Below, piece by piece: positions 13,301 through 26,600 of a stretch of DNA of 64,000 nt (the first letter of the stretch is position 1; each line of letters starts with the position of its first letter). Below the pieces are notes generated by a model that searched no databases, was not told the origin of the DNA, and saw only the letters and a program-made list of their open reading frames with translations. This DNA comes from Shinisaurus crocodilurus (lineage: Eukaryota > Chordata > Lepidosauria > Squamata > Shinisauridae). The stretch spans positions 110,055,379-110,119,378 of the forward strand of contig CM037876.1 in the NCBI GenBank assembly GCA_021292165.1. Reading direction: 5' to 3'. Both the position numbers and the translations under genes were made by a program.

Positions 13301-16300
13301 GTCCAACACTCTAACCACTACGCCACACTGGCTCTCATTTTATCCTGGAAGACAATCTTACTCGGTCACGAGTGATCGCCTACTACTAATTTTCCCGGTA
13401 TAGCTCTGTCAGCAACTGGTCAGGCTTTACTATCTGCTATCATGCACTGATTGATTGTTCCTAGGAAGAACCTCTAATTCTGTTTCCACCAGTTCTTCCT
13501 CAATGTAAGCAACCCTCTCTCTGGCCTGGTTTTGAGCCTGGAGTTGCAGCCTGGAAGTCCTGGCTTACTTTGCATTGGCTTTTCACCTCAACTGTACCCT
13601 TTATTTTATTTCAGCAGCATCAGCTTTCATTCATCCTCCTTCTACAGTTAAATACTTATCCTCTACATTTATTAGTTGCTTGCTGTTCAAGTTGTATTTT
13701 CAATAAAGTTTAAGACTGATATACATGAAAGTGTGGGTTGGATGAGTGTGGGTTTAGCTTCCAGGCCTATGTGTGCTGAGGCCAGAACACTCTTATGGGA
13801 ATGACTTCAACATGCAAAACCAGTTTGGCATCCTTTCTTCACTGCCACAGCCCCTCCGCTCCACTTCACCTTGGATAGGAGGAGAGGCTGTATGAGGAGG
13901 AAATAGGGGCCAGTCCTCCATTTGCTTATGAATGAGGCTGGATGTTCAGCCATTTAATTTTTTGTAATGCTACTTTTCAATAGCATGTCCCTGCAACCCA
14001 TCATGGTGATTTACCATGATGGGTTGGTTGTTATGTGAAGCACCCACAAGGAGCCCAACAGACAATTGGGGCCCTCCCCATGGCCCCTGGGGTGGACACC
14101 TCCTGTAGCTGGGTCCATGCAAAGGAATCTTGATTTTGCTGTTGTCAGATTTGTTCAGTCATGGACAGTGCTATTTGAGTAGCTGCAAAATTTGCTGGCC
14201 AAAGAACTGTGAACACAAGTCCTCCCGCTTAGGTGAGGCATATTTGGGTTTCCAAAGTAAGGCATCTGCCTTTCCATTGTGCCTTTCTGAGATCACATCT
14301 AGTTTGGCCCTTGAGAAGTCCATACAAATTTAATTTTTTTGGAAATAAATATGAGCCAGGATTATTTGTTTGATTCCCCCCCCTCCCCGAATTTGTTTCA
14401 GCTCTAGACTAAATGGTAGGGCTATAAATTAATTAAATATTTTTTTTACAGTGCAATCCAAAGCATGTTTACTCAGAAGTCCCATTGAACTCAATGGAGC
14501 TAACTCCTTAGTAAGTATCCTGTTGATGCAATCCCATACATCAACTATGCAGAAGTAAGCCCTACTGAGTTCCATGAAACTTTCTCACAAGTAAATTTGA
14601 TTAATTAAGTGATTAATCCACTGAGGCTCCAGGACTAGAGCCTCAGTTGATGAATCATCTGCCCTTTGTTTAATCAATTATGTTTAAATAAATGTGCATA
14701 CTGCCAAAGCCTCAATATAGGAGGGGTTTTTTTAGGCATTGAAGGAAATGTAAGCTATGTTAATAATGTGCACAGTAGACATGTTACAGTAATTTTTTAC
14801 TTAGTCATTTAGGGAGCGATCCTACGGCCCCTACACATTGTCTGAGGGGCAGACAATGGCCATAGGACGTTTCGGATTCCCAGCTTCGGGTCAGAGACTG
14901 TGCAGTGCTCCAACCTCGGAGGTGGGAATCGGAGCTCCAACCCACCTCTTGTTCCCTTGCAGCTGCTGTGGAAAGAAACGCACCAGCTGCTCTCCGAGGT
15001 TAGGGAAGTGACCTCAGAGAGGGGTAAAAGGGGGCAGGGAGGGGAGGAGACTGGGGAGGCCAGGATGCACGGTATCCTGGAGCCACTTCAGCCTCCTTCC
15101 CTCCCCCTCTGAGGTGCTCCAGCCAAACGGGCGAAAATGCAGAGCAGGAGGACAGGCAGGTGAATGTCACCTCCGCTGCTCCTCCCGCTTTGCATGGGAT
15201 GCCCATAAGCCTCCAAGTTTGGGGGCTGACGGGCATCACTATAGACAATAATAATTTAATAAAATGTTCTCAGCTCTAATAATGTTTGGACAAACAGCAT
15301 TCATAAAATATTCTGTGGGAGAGAAGATGAATTCATGAAGGCTGGTGACTGTGGAGTGAATCTGTCATGCCGCTACTACGGTGAATGTCCAAAATCTGGA
15401 GTGTGATGTGTCCGTCCGTCCTGCTTTAATTTACTTACCAACAGTAGCAGCGGTGCCTGGGGAAAAGCGGTTTTCACAGAATCGCCTTAAAAAGGAGGTC
15501 TTTCCCACACTTGAATTGCCCACGAAAACAATCTTGAATAAACGATCTGGGGCAAAGGGCAACGGCTCATCCTTCAAGCAAGCACAAAATACTGGCTGTT
15601 CAGTCACTTGCAGTCGAGGCCAGAACATTAGAAGCTCTAACAACTAGATTTTTGTGGGTTAACGGTTTGTATCAGTAAACAATATTAATGCTGATTTCTA
15701 TAGGGCCCCAGCTTGCACTCACTAGCTCTAATGTTTTGATTAACAGGGGATGGCAACTCCACTTGCAGCAATCTATGCACACTTATTAAGCTGCTTAAAC
15801 GCCATTTGAGTCTACAGAGCTAGGTTAAGCAACCTAGCTCTGAGTTGCAGCCCCCAGCAAAAGTTGCTTGCTCCAAGCAATCTAACATGTGTTGAAGGAG
15901 GTGAAATGTGTGATTCTTAAATCTTACATTTAGTGCAATTTCATAGTGAGTACTAAAAATCTTATAGAAGACTCCATACACACCTACCAAGACATTTTTT
16001 TGTTGACACAAACCCTGAATAGATGTGGGGGGAAATACCATTTTGCTGAAAAACACATCCTCCAAAATAAAAATAAATAAATGTGATTTTGTTCCTTACA
16101 TTCGACAGTGTTTCTTTCCCTACTGGTTGCCCCCTGGGAGAAGGTGTCTGGTCAGAATGTGATTCTCTTTGGGATCCATTCATTTCCATTTTGGACAAGA
16201 TGTTTTCATCTTCTTCAGGCCATTTGGCTAGCTGCTTGTCTGATCTATCGAGAAGCTGGGACAGATGATCTTCTTCAATCGATATTATTCTTTGCAAGTG

Positions 16301-19300
16301 TTTTCTGTGAGTCAGTCCTCCACCAGTAGCAGCGTCAGAATCTAATGAAAGATATCCATTCAAGCCAATGGAATTTCTTCGCATTGCAGTGCTAAATGTA
16401 TCATCATCTTCTGAAGACTGGCTAGAAAGTTATTATGAAAAGCATTACCAAATATAGCATAGTTTAAGTCTCAATAGCACAATGGAATGATGTTTAAAGT
16501 GTGAATACAACATTTTTGGATTTGAAATTGGGGTTCATATTTTGAACAGGGAATCAAATATTTGATGAATATGCAGCAAATATTCAAGCATTTTGGAAAA
16601 TATCTGGACAATATTCAACATCACAGATTAGAATGTTAAGGGATTTCAACTTTACTTCAGTATGAGCTTTGACCTCTGATTCAGAAAACATTAAACAATT
16701 TGCCAGTCAGTTGATAGTGATATGGTCATGTTTGCTTTGGAATTTTGTTGAACAAATTTAGTTCTCACTGCAGCAATTGGTTTCTGTGGGAAAAGCCATC
16801 TATGGCTGACCTAGTATTCCATTAGTACTTTTACAGAGCAATCCTACGGCCCCTAGACAGTGTCTATGGGGGTCATAGGATTCTTTGGGTTCCCAGATCC
16901 GAGGTCAGAAACAGAGCTCCGAAAAAAACACGCTGGCTGCTTCTCTGAGGTTGGGGGCGGGGAGGAGGCCAGGACCATCAGGCTACAACATATCCTGATG
17001 GCGCTCCAGCTTCCTTCCCTCCCCGTCCAAAGTGCTGCAGCTAGATGGCCGAAATCAGCCATCTAGCTGACTTGCAGGGAGGGAAGAACGGGGAGACGGA
17101 GTCGGAGATGGCTTCCACTGCTTCCCCCGCCCTGTATAGGATGCCTGTAAAATCCTCCAAATTTGGAGACTTATGTGCATCCTGATTGGATTGCACCGTT
17201 ACCAGCTTATATAAGAATACAAGCAACCTATGTTACAATATTTCATTTCATTTCATTTATTACATTTCTATACTGCCCAATATCCAAAGCTCAATGGGAC
17301 GTTTACAAAGATTAAAAATACAAAATTGTGTATACTATAAAAACACAAACATATAAACAGACAGCAGACACACATGCGTACACACATATCCAAGCAATAT
17401 CCCATGACCTGATTAAAAAGCTATCATATGCTGCCAAATGCCTGGGAGTAGAGGAAAGTCTTAACCGGGCACCGAAAAGATAACAATGTTGGCGCCAGGC
17501 GCGCCTCACTGGGGAGTTCATTCCATAATTGGGGGGCTGCCACTGAGAAGGCCCTCTCACTTGTTGCCACCTTCCAAGCCACCCTCAGAGGAGGCACCTG
17601 GAGGAGGGCCTTAGACGATGAGCGTAGCATACGGGTAGCTTCATGCTGGAAGAGGTGCTCCATCAGGTATTGTGGTCCCAAGGCATGCAAGTCTTTATAG
17701 ATCAAAACCAGTACCTTGACTCAGGCTCAGAAACATACAGGTAGCCAATGCAAGTGGGCCAGAATCGCTGTTTTATGTTCGGACTTTCTTGTCCCTGTTA
17801 TCAATCTGGCTGCCACATCTTGCACAAGTTGCAGCTTCTGATCCATCTTCAAGGGCATGATTTTATGTTATAGAACTCATTATTTAAATCATATTTAATC
17901 CTTAGTAAAGTTAAAAGCTTATGCTAGGTACCACAAACCAAACCATCCATCCAAATTCTTTTAAGGACCCAATTAATTTCAATACAGGAGAACTTCCAAT
18001 GGACTCTGACTGTTAGGGTCAGAACTGTCTGCTATTTCTTTTAATGGTACTCAAAATCCACCATCTGTGAAGGTCACCTTCTCTTGTCTCATGGTAGGGT
18101 TGACTTTAGTTCCAAGAGAAATTTTAGCAAAAATGTTTGCTGCATCTTGAGTAACAGCTGAAGAGAATAGCATGCAATTAAAACTGTAGCTGGAGATTAT
18201 TCATATAGGTGCAGGAAATAAATCCTAATTTGAATAGTATCCTGCTATTTTGCATCTTACCTGAAGGATGAATGATGTACAGAATGGCAAAATTGAAGCC
18301 TTACCTCTTCAATGAAACTTTGCTGTCCACATATTTGCCTATGATTGAGCCTGACCTTTGTTTCCAGGGGGCAGATGGAACACTCTTATATTTCTGTAGA
18401 AATATTGATTAAAATGCCTCAGACATTATAATGAACAAAATGTCAGATTCACCAGTATCTGCCCCCACCCCCAATATTTGAAATCGAGAGACTGTAGTTA
18501 CCTTACTATAGCACTGGAGGAAAACCAGAAAAAGTGGGGAGCAGAATAATCAGAAAAAGAAGTTTGATGTGGTAATATGTTTTGTCTGTTTTTTGCCTAG
18601 ATTGTTGCTTCCCCCAGGTTGACAGCGTATCCCAGCCCCCTCAGTGTCCCAAATCTGGCATGTGTGCAGGGGTGAATCTTCCAGGGGGCGTGGTGCCACG
18701 GTACAGTTATGTAATTTCCAAGTGTACCCAAGGCTCAGAAAAACCTTTCATTACAAAGCACCCTGAGCCACAAGCTTACCTGGTGTAAACACATGTCATG
18801 TTCATCTCTCAGATATTTGTTCCTTTCTCTGTAACAGGAAGATACCAAAAGAAAGGAGAGCAATATAGAAGTTACAGCATATCCTCCAACTGTCCCCATT
18901 TACCAATGGACAGTCCCATAGCAGGGATGGGGGGGGGGGATACTTTCCCTGGTAAATCACTGTCCATGGCTTATCCTTATTTTGCTTTTGGGGGTAGCTT
19001 TGGGATGCCACTTAAAAAATGTTCACGTATACACACGTGCAGCAGAATTCTACAGGTTTCATCCGTGGGCCTCTAGAAGCTAAATCTCTAGGTAGGGAAG
19101 ATGCATTTTCACTCTACTACATGTGCAAGTATGTAAATAGAGATAAGGCAAACTTCCCCACTCAGGTTTGGAATAAGGCTCAGAAAAATGAACTAGTCCC
19201 CCCCCCCCAACCCTCAGAATATAGTTTGGTTTATTCTGAGCTCAATTCAGACCCCGTTATGCTCCCCAAATGTTGCTATCAGGGGTATAACAGGACCCAG

Positions 19301-20581
19301 TCTCTCCCCAGACCCCCAACTGGATGAGCCTCCAAACCCTGTCTGCCATCCCCCCCCCCCCCGACTACCTTGACAGCAGTGGGATGCAAGGAGGGAGGAA
19401 GTTCTCCTCCATCCTGAAAACTGGCATACCACTACCAATGCAAATCGGGCATGAAAAAATGTAGAGTCCCTAGTGCTCCTGATATCTGTCAGTAGCTCCA
19501 GGTAAACTACATTCTGTAGTGCCTGGCATGCAGCCATAGGTGTGTGTTATTCATCAGATTCCACTACAACTGGATCAGTAACCAGTAACATGGTCTCCAA
19601 CTGGCCTGAAAATGCCGGGACCCATCCCAAAACCCCTTAAGCCATCACAGCTTCTCACATTGTTATGCCGAGTCCCGAATTCCCATGCCTCTTTCAAGCT
19701 AAAGGGCAGGCTTGTAAAGGGCCCATGGGCAAAATTGCAGCTCCTGTGTTGGGTCAAGGAGGAGCCATAGCTCAGTGGTAGAGCACCCGCTTTGCATGCA
19801 GAAGGTCCCAGGTTCAATCCCCGGCATCTCCAGGTAGGGCTGGGAAAGAAATCCTGCCTGAAACCCTGAAGAGCCACTGCCCGTCAGTGTTGACAATACT
19901 GGGCTAGATGGACCCATGGTCCGATTCAGCGTAAGGCAGCTCCCTAGTTCCGTTGTAGCATGACGTCCAACTGGCTACAGGAAGCAGGGCTCTGATCAAT
20001 CAATGGAGCTTTGATAGGTCTCCTCAAGTGTGGCTGGAGCTTCCTTTGAGGCAGAAGCTGCCTCCCCCCCTCCTCATCCTGTTCTCTTTGCCACATTCCT
20101 ACTGGCTTCTCAACACAGCATTCCTGGCCTCTCTCATTGTTTACATCTCCTGTACCACTTCTAATTTTCTTACTGTCAACCAATCCAATGTCCTTCCCTT
20201 CCACTTATCTGCCAAACCTCTTTTGCCTCCCTTCTGCTCCTTTCTTCCTTGCTGCTTACCTCTACTTCTTTGCTGATGATGACTCTGTCCACTTTTCCCT
20301 GAATTGCCCTTTACTCCATCACCGCCTTCTCAGCCTCTACACCTCTGCCTTAATCTCTAGCATCCTCCCCAGGCTCTGCCTCCTTCCAGCTTTGCTCTTG
20401 GGATGTCTCCTTGAGCTGGTGGGGTGGCAGGGCTTTCATGTGTGCTGGCCATGCTGCCTGCAGCCTCTGGGAACTGCTGCTGACTTTGGGTGGCATTAGT
20501 CATCATGGATTCTTCCTAGACCCCTCAGGTTACCTGCTCCCATAGTGTTTTGCTATTAGCATTTTCTTGAATATTGTATTG

Positions 20582-20654
<73 letters not shown>

Positions 20655-23600
20655 CCATATCCCCTCTCTACCCACACTTGCTATCTCCCCCTCCACGTGC
20701 CCATATGATTGAAAATATACAATATAAAAATAAAGGTAATTAGCTAAATAAGAAAAAAAGATGTATATGTATCATACATACAACACTCCTAAATAATAGC
20801 TCCAGTTCACAAAACTGATGCTCCCCTCTGGAGTGGTCTAGGGGGCATCTAGTCTGGGTCCAACTCCTTGAATCCACCCCAAAATGCTTCCATTTTTACC
20901 AAATTCCCTTGCCTCATATATGACAACTGCTTTGAGGCTGCTCGCATCCATCAGCATTTCTTCAACCTACTGCTGCTCATGGTTCAGCGTGGACTTAGAC
21001 TCCCAGTGCTTTCATTAGCCATGTCTTCCAGCTATCCATGGGTTCAGTCAGTCAAATATGGTATGGAACTGTACAGTAGGAGTTGAGTATCATATTATCT
21101 CTTGTAGCTCACTGACCCCACCAAATGTGTTTTCCATATGCATATTGGAAAACAAACTCTTTTGTAGAAAGCAATTAGAATGTCAAGGGAGGGGTAGAGT
21201 TAGTGAGCTCATCCCCACTTCCCTTCCTCAGGCATAGAGCTTACGCACAATGAGAATGACTGAATATAGGGCTAGATTCTCACATCCATTTTAATGAGTG
21301 TATATAGAGGGTGAACACACATTCAGTTCAACGTGTACTCGTATGAAACACGATCCTTGACTCTTTTCCCACCACATAAAGCAAGCACAAGAATCAGGGC
21401 CCTTGTGCGGCTTTTCTGTTTTCAGAAAAGTGGCTGCTGCCCCACCTCTGCGTTCCATCCTTGCCCCTCCCGAATCCTCTGAGGGTAAAACTGCATGCTA
21501 CTTTAAAGATGTAGCTAGGGTTTCCCCCCCTTTTTTTTTACTCATGGGACCTCGTACGGAACAGTACGTAGAGTGGTGGGTATAGGATTTTAATCCTTTT
21601 CCCTATGCCTGCAATTTACATTAAAACTGGATGCCGTTTTGGCAATGTAAATTGAAGGCAGGAGGGCCCTGATTCGGACTGGGACCACAGCGTGGGAGGT
21701 AGAGGGTTAAACTCTCCATACCCCCCATGCTCTGGTCCCAATCTATGTAGAAACATATAGTCTTACCTTGTGGGGTCACATTCTATCACTAAAGGGATAG
21801 GCCTTGCAAATAGAAGCCCCCTGTAATAGAATTCATCTGCAAAACATGGAGTACTGGCAACATACTAGCTTCAGAGGGAAACTTAGCATAACTTTGCTAG
21901 CAGTTGCTTCCATGGGCTTTCACGGGACAGAGAAACTTGCGGTAATAACTTTTGAAACACCGCTCAGAACATCACCAAACCAATGAAAGGCACATGTCCT
22001 CAACAAGCCTGAATAATGTACATCAGTAGTTTCCACCGAAATTTGAAATACTGTATATGATATGCCAAGGACTAAATTTGAAAGAAATATATGATAAGCT
22101 TGGACTAACCAGTACAAATGTGTCAATTTTCAGCACTTTTTAATTTGCTCTACCTGTGGCAGTTTTATCGGATCAGTTTGACATTTTGCCCAACTGTAGA
22201 CCTCATCAGGTAGATCATGGATGCTGAGTTTCGACATGTTAGCTCAACAGGTGTCATTTTTATAAGCAGTAGAATTGTGAGAATTATAATGACAGAACCT
22301 TTTTTTTTTGTTTTTTGGTCAATCACCTGAACTAAAGGGGCAGTCCTGTGCCTCTAATAACAAACGAGTAAATTAATTAATTAAATGGCTAATAAGTAAA
22401 ATGAACAGAGTAATTAAACTTTTTTTTCACATCTCTATCATGAAATCTCCCCCAAATTGTACATTGGATCTAAATGGAGATATGTGAGGATGTTTACCCC
22501 CATCCAGGCCGACTGGCCCATAATCATCTTGTAAACAACAGGTGATGGCCACAGGAAGAGGATGAGCTATGCTATGGCCATCTAAAACTATGCTCAGTTG
22601 CTCCTCCATCAAGCTCTCTGGCCCAAAAGGTATCAGCTGCTGCATTGGCTGTATTCCCAACCCGGGAAAGCACTCCCTCCTTGATACTAGCTGCAGGGAG
22701 AACTTCTGTCCTCTGTTTGAAGCTGCTGGCCAACAAGGCAGGTTGTTTGCTCCCTTTGTCTTGTTCCAGCTTCACTTTAGCTGGGGTGGGTCCAAAGTGC
22801 ATTTCCAGCTATTGACTAATATATCCAAAGGAGGCAGAAAGAATGGGGGAATGCTGTGAGAAAAGTCTGGAAAAAGCCAGCAGTTCTGCTAGGGAAAGGT
22901 GCCAAATGCTAACCTACCCCCACTCTCTTGTTGAAGGCAGGACAGGGGGTGGGTTTCAAACAGTTCTATTTGGAAGGGATTATAGGGATCTTACGTGTAC
23001 ACAAGACTGCGTGCTTTTATTGTAATTTGTCAAATGTTGAAACATATGATATAGAATGCATATTACCCATCATTTAAAGCATTGCTAATTTCTAGTATCA
23101 GTGATGTACAACTCATCTTTCATGCCTATATTATGCCCTACAGCATAATCCAGATTGTGAGGATATGTGAAATTCTGTATTCTCTTTTGATACTTTATTC
23201 TGCACCAGGTTGATTCGGAGTAAATTTCTGAACTTGCAGCCCCCTTCACCTGGGGCAACACAAAGTTGTTGCCATGAAATGCTGGAAGTTTAAGTAGCGC
23301 CTGTGAAGTTAATCAGCCACCCAAATTTCTTGTGCTCTTAAACAATTCCACCCTTTCTCCCTTTTGCATGGAACTGCCACTCAGTACATTGGTACCCCCC
23401 TCAAATCCAGCCTTGCATTCTTACCTTAAAAGATCCAGTTGCTTAAGAAGCCCTGATTTCTCCCTCTGTAATGTTTCTGTAACTCTGTAAACTTCACTGG
23501 AGGAGAGATATAACAAGTATCACACAAAATCCAACATGCTCTATTGCTTAGAGAAAATGCCTCAAAACGCTACCACAGGCATGAAAATGGCATACATACA

Positions 23601-26600
23601 TGTGAGGTTCTGGTTAATGTTTTTTTTTTTAAAAAATGTCTCTGCTCCAAGCCTTTGCCAAAGTTTTGTGCTAGTTTTGTGCTGTTTCATGTCACAAACC
23701 CCAGGTTTTGTGCAGCCACAAAAACATGAAAATGACATATCCAGACACAAGTCCTAGTGAACACTAAAAATTGCACGTGCTTGTTTCCCTTCCAAACCCA
23801 TGCCAAAGTTTTATACTACTTTTGTGCTATTTTGTGCACTTGAGCAGCAAAAGGCGAGCTATCTGCTTCGGCTAGCAGGGTGCCTGCAGTGAGAGGGCAG
23901 CTAGGTGGCAGACAGAAAATGCAGGCGGGTGGTGGCAGTGGCTGGAAGGCTGGCTGAAGGAGGAGGCAGGTGGTGGAGGAGGCAGAGAGGCAGGCAGGCA
24001 CCTCACTAAGAGTAAGAGCTGCACCCTTGCCAGGCCAGCATGGCCCCCATCATAGAGAATGAGAGCACCATCCTAAGCAGCAGAAGGTATGCTAGGAGTT
24101 CCAACTAGAGCAGCAGGGCTCTCCAACCATGGGTCCCCAGATGTTGCTGGACTACAGCTCCCAGAATCCCTTGCCATTATCCATGCTGGCTGGGTAGGCT
24201 GGGAGCTGTAGGCCAGCAACATCTGGGGACCCAAGGTTGGAGAGCCCTGAACTAGAGGGTAGTATCTAATGTTAGTCCTACTTAGAGTTGACCCATTCAA
24301 ATAAATGGGACTTAAGTTACCGGTAAATAAATTCAAACAAGTCCTACTAACTTAAGTCCCATTCATTGCAATGAAACTACTCTAAGTAGGACTGACATTG
24401 GATACTACCTAACATGTCTGCTCTGCACCAAGATAACTAATTTGCTGGAGAAACACAGGTTTCTTAGTAAAGTAAAATTAAAAATGAACAAGACAGTGGG
24501 GGGAGATACAAAAGGAGTGAGCAGCAACAGCAGAACCAGGATGATTAAATAACAGCAGAAGCTGATCGTACCCTTCTAATGAAACTCATAAGTAGTCACA
24601 ATCCATCCCGCAAAGCACAGTGACTGGAGAGCCCCTGCTAAAATATGTCCTATGATTATAGGGTGGATCTGTCAGTCCCTCAACCCAGCTCCCTCCCTCC
24701 TCCCATCAGCATTTAGAATCATAGAAAAGTAGAGTTAGAAGGGGCCTATAAGGCCATCGAGTCCAACCCCATGCTCAATTAGAGCAACCTAAGCTACATC
24801 ACAGAGCATCAGAACCCATGGCCTGAAATGGTACAGTTTGCTCCAACCTTCTCTGCCGGATGAATGCCTTGACAGAAGAAAACTAAGTGCTGTGGGCACA
24901 AGTAGTTCAATGGACAGCAGAGAATGCAACCCTACAAGGTGAACTGCAGGCAGCCCAGGCTGCAGCACCTGCGGCAGCACCCACAGTACCTTGGGGCAAG
25001 TGTCCAGTGAGTCCACTGGAGAGGTTTGATGGAGACTCAAAAGTATTCCCCAGTTTCCTGAACACACTACACATGGAACTTCATTCCAAGGATTTCCTGA
25101 TGGATTGAATATGAACCTGCTTCCTGATCAGCTTCATGAATCCACTGGCCCAGGAGCATTTCACCATTGCTCCCATTTTGAAATATCCAGACCTTTGGCA
25201 TAGGTTTGGAGGGGAGACAAGAATGTGGGTGTTCTAGCAATCACCAGGGCCCCACCTCTAGGTACGCCGTTTTACAGTTTGGGTGGCAGTAAAATAACTC
25301 AGGGTTTGTGGCACAAAATAGCACAAACCTGGCACAAACTTTGGCATAGGTTTAGAGGGGATACCAGATTCAGGGGTTCATAGTTAACAGACCCCAAAAG
25401 CGCTATTGTTGCCTGTAGGGAGCACTCATTTATTTTGTCCTACTCCTATACTCTGGTAAAACAGATTTTGCAGGTTTTTCAATCACTAAAAAAGCTGCAA
25501 AGACTGTGAACAAAAACAATTAATGTACGCCACAATAAACAATGTTCCTGAAAGCCATCTGAAAAAACTACTGTATGTTCTCCAGCCAAAGACTGCAGCA
25601 TTTGCCAAATACATTTCTCCATAGAGACTTTGTCTCAAATTTGAGTTTGTTTGCAAAATAGTAGTCTGTCTCACAAACATTGGTGACTTTGAAAACGACC
25701 AGCTGCATGGCAGTAGAGAGTTAACCTCATCACCAGTTCAATTGAATTCCTAGTTCGAGAGATCATCACTCACATTTCCTTTTCTTCCTGCAGCTTTTTG
25801 GCCTCATCCTGAAGTATCTGCAACTGCTGTTGTGCAAGAATTAACTCCTCGGATACTCTCTCCAGTTCATTCTGCAGCTCTTGGTTTGTCAGCTTCAGTT
25901 TCGTATTTTCCACTTTGGTGTCACGTTTGTCATTGTGCAAGTCTTTACACTGTCCCTCCAACTGAGTGGGAAAGAAGAAATAACTATAATTAAAAATTCA
26001 ACTGAATTGATATATTTAAACCTCCAAAAATACTGATGTCCCTCATGATGTGCTTGCGCCCTCTCACTCTTCACAGCATGGAAGGCTGTGCCTACTGATC
26101 ATTTAAATCATTTAAATCATTTTAATATTGTAGTTGTCTTTAATTCCATTATTGTAACTGCTGCTGCTAGCTCTGCTGTTTGTTTTTAATCTGTGGTTTT
26201 AAATTTTATATTTTATATTGTATTTTATGATTTTAACTGTTGTAAACCGCCCAGAGAGCTTCAGCTATTGGACGGTATAAAAATGTATTAAATAAACTAG
26301 CTGTACCCGGCCACGCGTTGCTGTGGCTCAGTCTGGATAAATGGAAAAGAAAGAAAAGAGAAAGCGCACGTCTCTAAGTTGTTTAATTTCACAATGCTTG
26401 TGGGTAGACAATCTCTGTTGCTGACCCATTGTCTGGTTTGGTGACTGTAGAGCACGCAACACAGAATTGTCCATGTGAGAAGCAATCCGTGGGAAATCGT
26501 ATATGGATCGTAAATCAGAAACATTGAAATGGAATCGTAAAATATTTAGTATGGCATGTGTCGCCGTCACGTCCAGCAGATGGCGGTGTTTTTTTTTTTA

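Noticed and set aside
15431..15643. Extended start [15 protein letters not shown] for the Rab exon
   Set aside because: Those codons are intron. The acceptor at 15572 joins in phase to the upstream exon with KETLSN.
19755..19830. tRNA-like sequence
   Set aside because: It continues into a SINE body and has no tRNA 3' half of proper length. It is a SINE head, not a gene.
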